This document shows, piece by piece, positions 52,102-59,278 of a stretch of 64,000 bases of DNA. This stretch comes from Coprococcus_C hominis (GTDB taxonomy: Bacteria > Bacillota > Clostridia > Lachnospirales > Lachnospiraceae). Both the position numbers and the translations under genes were made by a program. The DNA lies in assembly GCF_020687505.1 (NCBI RefSeq), contig NZ_JAJEQT010000006.1. One strand, given 5' to 3'. How positions within the stretch are numbered: the first letter of the stretch is position 1; every line of letters starts with the position of its first letter. The notes beneath the pieces were generated by a model. It saw nothing but the letters and a program-made list of their open reading frames with translations. It did no database searches and had not been told where the DNA came from.

Positions 52102-52529
52102 CGAGATATCCATATTATGAAAGAACCATTCATTATTACGAGACAGACCGGATGGGGGTTGTACATCATTCGAATTATGCGCGGATTCTGGAAGACTGCC
52201 GTATCGATATGATGGCGTATTACGGACTGCCATATGCGGAGCTGGAACGCATGGGATATATGATTCCTGTGCTGGAGTTATCTGAGAAATTCACGGAGAG
52301 CCTGAAGTTTGGAGAAGTGGTAAAGGTAGTTCCAGATATTTACAAGGTTAGTGCATACAAATTTTATATCAGTTACAAAATCTATGATGAAGGGATGAAG
52401 ACGGTCAAGCATACGGCAACGACAGCACATTGCTTTTTAAACAATGATTTCAAACCGGTCAGTCTGAAAAAAGAAGCACCGGAATTATATGACAAGCTGT
52501 TGCTGATGGCAAATCCGGAAGCATATTAG
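52098..52529 (+). CDS. Acyl-CoA thioesterase, YbgC/FadM 4HBT family
   Basis: A 143-residue hot-dog fold thioesterase with the YETDRMGVVHHSNYARILEDCR signature (the active-site Asp in ETDRMG) characteristic of YbgC-type enzymes that hydrolyse short-chain or aromatic acyl-CoA. The gene overlaps the coiled-coil protein by 4 bases and lies 21 bases before metF. Confidence 0.9.
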   Translation: MTRYPYYERTIHYYETDRMGVVHHSNYARILEDCRIDMMAYYGLPYAELERMGYMIPVLELSEKFTESLKFGEVVKVVPDIYKVSAYKFYISYKIYDEGMKTVKHTATTAHCFLNNDFKPVSLKKEAPELYDKLLLMANPEAY

Positions 52530-52550
52530 GAAATACAAAAGGAGAATGAC

Positions 52551-53405
52551 ATGATACAGGAAAAGGAACATAAGGGCGTCGTATTTTCGTGTGAGGTTTT
52601 TCCGCCAAAGCGTGATGATGACATCTATCAGATTTATAAAACACTGGATGAGATTAAGACATTGAAACCGGATTTTATCAGTGTGACTTATGGTGCCGGT
52701 GGTAGTAACAGTAAGAAAACGGCAACGATTGCAGCGTATATTCAGAATATCTGTGAGGTGGAAGCGCTTGCGCATATGACAGCGGTCGGTATGGATGAAG
52801 CAAGCCTTCGTGCATTGCTGTTTGAGTTAAAAAAGAAAGGCGTGGAGAATATTCTGGCATTGCGTGGCGATAAGCCGAGAACAATGTCACAGGAGGAATT
52901 CGACCAGCGCTATTTTAAGTATGCAACCGATCTGATTCCAGAGATCAAGAAAAATGGAGATTTCTTTATCGCGGGTGCCTGCTATCCAGAGGTACACCCG
53001 GAGTCTAAGAATCAGGAAGAGGACATCCAACATTTGAAACAGAAGGTAGATCTGGGATTGAACTGTCTGATCACACAGATGTTTTTTGATAATAACGCAT
53101 TTTATTCTTTTATGGATAAATTGGAGAAAGCGGGCATTGATATTCCGGTGCATGCAGGTATTATGCCAGTGACAGCGGCAAAGCAGCTCGGTACGAGTGT
53201 AACGTTGTCCGGCTCTTCGGTTCCGGTAGAAATGAGTAATATGATCGCAAAGTACGGCGAGAATCCAGAAGATATGAAGAAAGCCGGCATTGAATATGCC
53301 GTGAATCAAATTCTGGATCTCAAGAAACACGGCGTTGCCGGCGTACATATTTATTCGATGAATAAAGCAGATGTGACAAAACAAATTTATGAAGCCAGCT
53401 TTTAA
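52551..53405 (+). CDS. metF: 5,10-methylenetetrahydrofolate reductase
   Basis: Reduces methylene-THF to methyl-THF, giving the methyl group for methionine. A 284-residue MetF-family TIM barrel with FSCEVFPPKRDDD, the FAD/folate region FISVTYGAGGSNS, NILALRGDKP, CYPEVHPES and TQMFFDN. A ferredoxin/NADH-coupled route using a partner (as in acetogens) is not visible. Its stop codon overlaps that of the opposing diguanylate cyclase gene. Confidence 0.94.
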   Translation: MIQEKEHKGVVFSCEVFPPKRDDDIYQIYKTLDEIKTLKPDFISVTYGAGGSNSKKTATIAAYIQNICEVEALAHMTAVGMDEASLRALLFELKKKGVENILALRGDKPRTMSQEEFDQRYFKYATDLIPEIKKNGDFFIAGACYPEVHPESKNQEEDIQHLKQKVDLGLNCLITQMFFDNNAFYSFMDKLEKAGIDIPVHAGIMPVTAAKQLGTSVTLSGSSVPVEMSNMIAKYGENPEDMKKAGIEYAVNQILDLKKHGVAGVHIYSMNKADVTKQIYEASF

Positions 53406-53414
53406 ACTGGCTTC
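53391..53414. terminator. Hairpin over the shared stop codons of metF and the GGDEF gene
   Basis: GAAGCCAG / CTGGCTTC with loop CTTTTAAA, containing both stop codons (53402-53405). No long T-run on either side, so a weak bidirectional terminator at best. Confidence 0.55.
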
Positions 53415-55717
53415 AATACGTCTTTTCGTTTATTTTTCTTGTGTTCATACAGCGATTCGTCTGCCTGATGCAGAACATCCTCGATGTTCAATGTCGGGTT
53501 ACAGATGAAGGTAGAAACACCCAAACTGATATCGACATAATACGGCTTTCCGTTCGTCTCGTTGAGATGTTCGGAGAGCGCTTTTATTTTGCTGCACAGA
53601 TGATCCGGTGTGTGTGGATCGTCTAGGAAGCAAAATGCTACGAACTCATCGCCGCCGATACGTCCGATGACGTCGTCAGTGTCGAAGCTCTGCTGCAGGA
53701 TCTGGGCAATGCTCTTGATTGCATAATCGCCATTTTTGTGTCCGAAGCGGTCATTGACCTGCTTTAGATTATCCATATCAGCAAACAGTAGCATAGCAGG
53801 TTTTCCTTCGTTGTAGGAAGAGTTGACAAGGTGCTGTACACTGTCTAAGAATCCGCGACGGTTGTTAATGCCGGTCAGACCATCTGTGATTGACAGTTTG
53901 TTTAATAACTTGTTTTTTTCACTCAGCTCAGATGCGGAGCTGGCAAGCTTGCTCTGGGTAAGAAGCTGCTGCTTCATCAGAGAAATAAAGTTCAATGAAG
54001 TTGCAAGCTGTAAACTGTTTGGATAGATATTCTGGAAATGCTCGATGCCAATCTCGCCGACGAACAATCCATATTGGATATTATTTGTAAACAGTGGCGT
54101 GATCACGAGGGTACGCCGACGGTCATAGGACGTGTACTGGTTGAAGAATAATTTATCCGAAGAAATCAATCGGTCGTCCCCGCTTAAGTATACGGTTTTT
54201 CCGTTATTGTTGCATGCCTGAAGATAAAGGTTCTTTGGAATCTTCCATGAACCGTCAGACATCAGCATGACTGGATCTTCATAGATGTACATATAGGAGC
54301 TTATAAAATGTGCATCCTGTAATTTATCCATGATGAGACGGAAGCAGGATTCCTCGTCGTCACTATATGTCAGTGTATCTCTTGTGATGTACATAGAGGA
54401 CCACACAGCCTTTTTGTGATCGTGAATCGTGTTATATAAGGTGCTTGACGATTTTGCCAGCATATCAGAATAAAGCTGGTTGAATAACCGCATAATCTTG
54501 CACCGGTTGTTGTCATCCACGAGGGAACAGAGCAACTGATTCAACTCGCGTATCGCATGAGTGAGCTTGTCGTTGCTGAAGTACAGGTCGACAAAGTCTG
54601 TGGCAATCAAGGCCAGCAGACTACCGGAAATAGCGGCAGCGTCAAATGCCATGGAACCATCCGCAACCGGCTTTAAAATGAGTTCCAAAGGTTCTGAGAA
54701 CCGCTCAATCAGTTCCTCGTAGTAGAAATTGTCTTTGTAATCATCAAAGAGATAATTTAAGACATAATTTTTGGCTTTCTGCAGATCGTTGGCTGCAAAA
54801 ACGGAAGTCAGCTCCTTGGCTTTGTTTAATTTATAATTGCCGCAGCCACACGAAGAACGAACGATCAGGCTGGAACTTAAAATACTTGTGCTTGTACTTC
54901 CGTGGTCGAGTAAATTCAATACTTCGTATACGGCATGGTAGCCCATGTCGATGATATGGTTATGAACGGTTGTAAGTGGTGGATCTAATACCAGTGCAGC
55001 AGGGGCATCATCGTAACCAGTCACAAGAATATCCTTGCCAATTTCCAGTCCCCTTGCTTTGATGGCGTTGTAACCGCCGATTGCCATCGAATCGTTTGCG
55101 AAGACGATCGCTTCCAGATCCGGGTTTGCATCCAGCAGATTATTTACAATATCCTCAGTAAATTCTGAGAAATTTCCATACACAATACGGTCTTCTTCTA
55201 CCGGAATGTTATGATCCATCAGAACCTGGCAGTAGGTATCCAGACGTTCTTTTGCGTCTGCGTTTTCTCTTCTTCCGCTGACAAAACCGATTTTTGTCTT
55301 ATGATGTTCGGTGATCAGATGCTCGATTGCCTGCCGCATGCCGGTACGACCTTCTGTATACAGATATGGGTAGCCTGGAACTTCAATCTCAATCGTGAGG
55401 ATTGGAATATTGAAATTCTTCAAAAATGCAATCATATCGTTTTCTGACAGGAAGCTTCCGATTGAACCAATCGAAACGATCAGGGCATCCAGTGTATGCT
55501 TGGATGCATAATAAAAAATAGAATTATACTGGTAGTCAAACCGCGCATTTTTCGGATCATTATATGATGCGTTCATATACATGCCCGGAAAGACGATCAG
55601 ATTAACGTCAAGTTCTTTTGCTGCATAATCGACACCTTTACAAACCTCGTAAGCATAGTCGTTATCCAGATGACAAGTGAAAAAACCAATGTTTAGCCGT
55701 TTGTTGCTTTTCTTCAT
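53402..55717 (-). CDS. LacI-type sensor fused to a GGDEF diguanylate cyclase
   Basis: A 771-residue cytosolic protein that should make cyclic di-GMP under control of a small-molecule sensor. Residues ~8-300 are a periplasmic-binding-protein/LacI-like ligand domain (RLNIGFFTCHLDNDYAYEV, FVSGRRENADAKERL, FANDSMAIGGYNAIKARG, TGYDDAP) without a DNA-binding head. Residues ~310-600 are a helical/GAF-like middle, then a coiled coil and the cyclase domain with GRIGGDEF (GGDEF at 688-692). The inhibitory I-site RxxD is absent (it reads DTDD). The start at 55717 follows GGGGGTG; the longer frame to 55798 covers the leader. Confidence 0.9.
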   Translation of the reverse strand: MKKSNKRLNIGFFTCHLDNDYAYEVCKGVDYAAKELDVNLIVFPGMYMNASYNDPKNARFDYQYNSIFYYASKHTLDALIVSIGSIGSFLSENDMIAFLKNFNIPILTIEIEVPGYPYLYTEGRTGMRQAIEHLITEHHKTKIGFVSGRRENADAKERLDTYCQVLMDHNIPVEEDRIVYGNFSEFTEDIVNNLLDANPDLEAIVFANDSMAIGGYNAIKARGLEIGKDILVTGYDDAPAALVLDPPLTTVHNHIIDMGYHAVYEVLNLLDHGSTSTSILSSSLIVRSSCGCGNYKLNKAKELTSVFAANDLQKAKNYVLNYLFDDYKDNFYYEELIERFSEPLELILKPVADGSMAFDAAAISGSLLALIATDFVDLYFSNDKLTHAIRELNQLLCSLVDDNNRCKIMRLFNQLYSDMLAKSSSTLYNTIHDHKKAVWSSMYITRDTLTYSDDEESCFRLIMDKLQDAHFISSYMYIYEDPVMLMSDGSWKIPKNLYLQACNNNGKTVYLSGDDRLISSDKLFFNQYTSYDRRRTLVITPLFTNNIQYGLFVGEIGIEHFQNIYPNSLQLATSLNFISLMKQQLLTQSKLASSASELSEKNKLLNKLSITDGLTGINNRRGFLDSVQHLVNSSYNEGKPAMLLFADMDNLKQVNDRFGHKNGDYAIKSIAQILQQSFDTDDVIGRIGGDEFVAFCFLDDPHTPDHLCSKIKALSEHLNETNGKPYYVDISLGVSTFICNPTLNIEDVLHQADESLYEHKKNKRKDVLKPV

Positions 55718-55738
55718 GAAATTATTACACCCCCGAAA

Positions 55739-55773
55739 GTCTTTATCGCGGCACAGACCCTGTGCACAAAGAC
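55739..55773 (-). promoter_or_regulatory. Leader hairpin of the GGDEF gene
   Basis: Nested stem: GTCTTT/AAAGAC (55739-55744 with 55768-55773) enclosing GCACAG-ACC-CTGTGC (55751-55765). It does not match the cyclic di-GMP-I or -II riboswitch consensus. Confidence 0.5.
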
Positions 55774-55803
55774 CTGATAATAAAATAGTAACACCCACTT
55801 ATA

Positions 55804-55832
55804 AAAGTAGCATATATACGCTGAAAATTCAA
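55804..55832 (-). promoter_or_regulatory. Possible GGDEF gene promoter
   Basis: On the minus strand: TTGAAT, 17-base spacer, TACTTT, giving a leader of about 80 bases. Confidence 0.4.
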
Positions 55833-55866
55833 CAAAATCCGACATAAAAAATACACATTTTCAAGG

Positions 55867-55895
55867 TTTACAAACTGTTCTATATCGACTATAAT
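55867..55895 (+). promoter_or_regulatory. purM-purN-purD promoter
   Basis: TTTACA, 17-base spacer, TATAAT. The transcript should start about 45 bases before purM, too short for a purine riboswitch. Confidence 0.75.
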
Positions 55896-55946
55896 TATCG
55901 GGTATGAAAAGAAGACAGGGTTCGCCCAAAACAGGAGGATAAGATT

Positions 55947-56972
55947 ATGGATTACAAAAAAGCTGGCGTTGATATCGAGGCAGGTTACAAGTCTGTAGAA
56001 CTGATGAAAGAGCATATCAAGAAGACGATGCGAAAAGAAGTGCTGACCAACATTGGTGGATTTTCCGGAGCATTTTCATTAAGCACGATAAAGGATATGG
56101 AAGAGCCGGTTTTGTTATCCGGAACAGACGGCTGTGGAACGAAAGTAAAGCTTGCGATGGTGATGGATAAGCATGATACAATCGGTATTGATGCAGTTGC
56201 AATGTGCGTCAATGATATTGCCTGTGCAGGTGGAGAGCCATTGTTCTTCCTGGACTATATTGCATGCGGAAAGAATTATCCGGAGAAGATCGCAACGATC
56301 GTCAGCGGTGTCGCAGAAGGCTGTGTACAGTCAGATGCTGCACTGATCGGTGGTGAGACCGCGGAGCATCCGGGACTGATGCAGGAGGATGAGTACGATC
56401 TTGCAGGATTTGCAGTTGGTGTTTGCGATAAGAAGGATATGATCACAGGACAGAACATCAAGCCGGGTGATGCGTTGATTGGTATTGCATCAACGGGTGT
56501 ACATAGCAACGGATTCTCGCTTGTCCGCAAAGTATTTGATATGACAAAGGAAAGCCTTTCTACCTATTATGATGAACTTGGAACAACACTTGGAGAGGCA
56601 TTGCTTGCGCCGACAAGAATCTATGTGAAGGCACTTCGCGGTGTGAAGGATGCTGGTGTGACAATCAAGGGCTGTAGCCACATCACAGGTGGTGGATTCT
56701 ATGAGAATATTCCACGTATGCTGCCAGACGGTATTGTTGCAAGCGTGAAGAAGGACAGCTATGAAGTACCAGCAATCTTCAAGCTTCTTGCAAAGACTGG
56801 CGATATTGAAGAAAAGATGATGTACAACACATATAATATGGGTATTGGTATGGTACTTGCCGTAGATGCTGCCGATGTAGATAAAACACTTGCTGCTTTG
56901 GAGAAGACTGGCGATAAGGCATGGGTGATCGGTGAGACAAAGGCAGGAGAAAAAGGAGTCGAATTATGCTAA
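55947..56972 (+). CDS. purM: Phosphoribosylformylglycinamidine cyclo-ligase (AIR synthetase)
   Basis: Closes the imidazole ring of AIR with ATP, step five of purine synthesis. A 341-residue protein with the family markers YKKAGVDIEAG, GGFSGAF, the Gly-rich ATP loop SGTDGCGTKVKLA, IGGETAEHPG and HITGGGFYENIPR. A good AGGAGG precedes the ATG. It begins the pur cluster and its last codons overlap purN by 7 bases. Confidence 0.96.
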   Translation: MDYKKAGVDIEAGYKSVELMKEHIKKTMRKEVLTNIGGFSGAFSLSTIKDMEEPVLLSGTDGCGTKVKLAMVMDKHDTIGIDAVAMCVNDIACAGGEPLFFLDYIACGKNYPEKIATIVSGVAEGCVQSDAALIGGETAEHPGLMQEDEYDLAGFAVGVCDKKDMITGQNIKPGDALIGIASTGVHSNGFSLVRKVFDMTKESLSTYYDELGTTLGEALLAPTRIYVKALRGVKDAGVTIKGCSHITGGGFYENIPRMLPDGIVASVKKDSYEVPAIFKLLAKTGDIEEKMMYNTYNMGIGMVLAVDAADVDKTLAALEKTGDKAWVIGETKAGEKGVELC

Positions 56973-57559
56973 GAGTTGTCGTGTGCGTGTCCGGTGGCGG
57001 AACGAATCTGCAGGCAATCATTGATGCTGTTGCAGATGGTACGATCACGAATACAGAGCTGGTCGGTGTGATCAGCAACAATTATGGTGTGCGCGCATTG
57101 GAACGTGCAGAGAAAGCAGGTATTGATGCAAAGGTTGTATCCCCGAAGGATTACGAGAACCGTGCGGCATTTAATGAAGGACTGCTTACCACAATCCGGG
57201 CATATAAGCCGGATCTGATTGTACTTGCGGGATTTTTGGTTGTGATTCCGGAAGCTATGATCGAGGAATATGAGAATAGGATTATCAACATTCACCCATC
57301 CCTGATTCCATCGTTCTGTGGAACCGGGTATTATGGATTGAAGGTGCATGAGGCAGCACTTGCCCGTGGCGTTAAGCTGACCGGTGCAACCGTGCATTAC
57401 GTGGATAAGGGAACGGATACCGGCCCGATTCTTCTGCAGAAAGCAGTCGAAGTAAAACCGGAAGATACACCGGAGATTCTGCAGAGACGTGTGATGGAAG
57501 AGGCGGAGTGGAAACTACTTCCGGCAGCTATCAATATGATCGCAAATGGTGAAGCATAG
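56966..57559 (+). CDS. purN: Phosphoribosylglycinamide formyltransferase
   Basis: Transfers formyl from 10-formyl-THF to GAR, step three of purine synthesis. A 197-residue enzyme starting VVVCVSGGGTNLQ, with the folate and catalytic residues INIHPSLIPSF and a late H in GATVHYVDKGTDTG (Asn/His/Asp triad). Overlap with purM suggests translational coupling. Confidence 0.95.
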   Translation: MLRVVVCVSGGGTNLQAIIDAVADGTITNTELVGVISNNYGVRALERAEKAGIDAKVVSPKDYENRAAFNEGLLTTIRAYKPDLIVLAGFLVVIPEAMIEEYENRIINIHPSLIPSFCGTGYYGLKVHEAALARGVKLTGATVHYVDKGTDTGPILLQKAVEVKPEDTPEILQRRVMEEAEWKLLPAAINMIANGEA

Positions 57560-57586
57560 GAATAGAACCGAATAAAGGAGGAAATC

Positions 57587-58858
57587 ATGAAAGTACTTAT
57601 CGTAGGTGGCGGTGGCAGAGAGCATGCCATTGCATGGAAGTGTAGTCAGAGCAAACGTGTGACAGAGCTTTATGCAGCTCCTGGAAATGCAGGTATTGCA
57701 CAGCTTGCAACCTGTGTAGATATATCGGTAATGGATGCAGAGAAACTGGTTTCATTCGCAAAGGAAAAGGAAATTGATCTTGCAATCGTCGGACCGGATG
57801 ATCCGCTTGTTGCCGGTGTTGCAGATGCTTTTATGGATGCTGGAATCCGTGTGTTTGGACCAAGAGCCAATGCAGCAATTATCGAAGGATCGAAGGCATT
57901 TTCCAAGGACCTGATGAAGAAGTATGGAATCCCATCTGCAGCCTATGAGACATTTGATAATGCAGATGCGGCACTTGCATATTTAGAGACAGCCAAGATG
58001 CCAATCGTACTGAAGGCGGATGGTCTTGCACTTGGCAAAGGTGTGTTGATCTGCAACACTCTTGAAGAGGCGAAGGAGGGCGTCAAGACATTGATGCTCG
58101 ACAAGCAGTTTGGCTCTGCCGGAGATAAGATTGTTATTGAAGAGTTCATGACAGGACGGGAAGTATCCGTACTCTGCTTCTGCGATGGAACGCATATCAA
58201 GCCGATGGCTTCTGCACAGGATCACAAGCGTGCGAAGGACGGCGATCAGGGACTTAACACCGGAGGTATGGGAACATTCTCACCAAGCCCATTCTATACA
58301 GATGATGTAGACAAATTCTGCAAGGAACATGTCTACCAGAAGACAATGGATGCGATGAAGGCGGAGGGCAGAGATTTCACAGGAATTTTATTCTGTGGTC
58401 TGATGCTGACACCAGATGGCCCACGTGTGCTGGAGTACAATGCGAGATTTGGCGATCCAGAGGCACAGGTCGTACTTCCACGTATGAAGAACGATATCAT
58501 TGATGTGATGGAAGCCTGTATCGATGGCAAGCTCGATGAGGTAGAGCTGGAGTTTGACGAGCAGGCAGCGGTCTGCGTTGTTCTCGCATCAGACGGATAT
58601 CCGGAGCATTATGACAAGGGATTTGTGATTGACGGTCTGGATACATTTAAGGATAAAGAAGGATACTATGTATTCCATGCAGGAACTAAACAGACAGATA
58701 AAGGAATTGTAACAAATGGTGGCCGTGTATTAGGTGTGACAGCGAAGGGAAAGACATTGGTAGAGGCACGTGCGAACGCATATAAAGCAACAGAATGGAT
58801 TCAGTTTGAGAACAAATATATGCGACATGATATTGGTAAGGCCATCGATGAACAGTAA
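57587..58858 (+). CDS. purD: Phosphoribosylamine-glycine ligase (GAR synthetase)
   Basis: Joins glycine to phosphoribosylamine with ATP, step two of purine synthesis. A 423-residue ATP-grasp enzyme: VLIVGGGGREHAIAWK, IVGPDDPL, KADGLALGKGV, GLNTGGMGTFSPSP and EYNARFGDPEAQ. It is the last pur gene here; a GntR-type regulator follows within 18 bases, so transcription may run on into the clpC genes. Confidence 0.96.
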   Translation: MKVLIVGGGGREHAIAWKCSQSKRVTELYAAPGNAGIAQLATCVDISVMDAEKLVSFAKEKEIDLAIVGPDDPLVAGVADAFMDAGIRVFGPRANAAIIEGSKAFSKDLMKKYGIPSAAYETFDNADAALAYLETAKMPIVLKADGLALGKGVLICNTLEEAKEGVKTLMLDKQFGSAGDKIVIEEFMTGREVSVLCFCDGTHIKPMASAQDHKRAKDGDQGLNTGGMGTFSPSPFYTDDVDKFCKEHVYQKTMDAMKAEGRDFTGILFCGLMLTPDGPRVLEYNARFGDPEAQVVLPRMKNDIIDVMEACIDGKLDEVELEFDEQAAVCVVLASDGYPEHYDKGFVIDGLDTFKDKEGYYVFHAGTKQTDKGIVTNGGRVLGVTAKGKTLVEARANAYKATEWIQFENKYMRHDIGKAIDEQ

Positions 58859-58876
58859 TTAGGAAGAAGGAATTTT

Positions 58877-59278
58877 ATGTTCATTGAACTTGATTTTAAC
58901 AGCAACGAGGCAATTTATATGCAGTTGCGGAATCAGATCATACTGGGAATTGCACAGGATAAAATCAAGAATGGTGAGTCGTTGCCGTCTGTTCGGCAAT
59001 TGGCGGAAGATATCGGTGTGAATATGCACACAGTAAACAAAGCATATGCATTACTTCGAAATGACGGATATCTGAAGCTTGACCGTAGAAAAGGAGCTGT
59101 TGTCTGCGTGACGGTAGATTCGCGCAAGGAACAGCTCGAAAAGGTCAATCTGGATATGCAGATGCTGGTTGCGGAGGCAATATGCAAAGATATCAGTCTT
59201 GCTGAAATGCACCAGATTATAACGGATATGTATAAAGAATTTGGCGACATTGCAAACGGAGGTAACAAAGAAACATGA
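58877..59278 (+). CDS. GntR-family (YtrA-type) transcription regulator
   Basis: A 133-residue repressor-like protein. The winged HTH (1-75) has QLRNQIILGIAQDKIKNGESLPSVRQLAEDIGVN, then NKAYALLRNDGYL and a basic wing KLDRRKGAVV. The short C-terminal part (to 130) has no large effector domain, as in the YtrA subfamily, which usually represses its own operon. Here it overlaps clpC by 4 bases (ATGA), so it may control the protease ATPase, in the place where CtsR sits in Bacillus. That role is inference. Confidence 0.85.
   Translation: MFIELDFNSNEAIYMQLRNQIILGIAQDKIKNGESLPSVRQLAEDIGVNMHTVNKAYALLRNDGYLKLDRRKGAVVCVTVDSRKEQLEKVNLDMQMLVAEAICKDISLAEMHQIITDMYKEFGDIANGGNKET

Noticed and set aside
55718..55800. 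Cyclic di-GMP riboswitch ahead of the GGDEF gene
   Set aside because: A nested hairpin is present, but the conserved GEMM nucleotides are not found.
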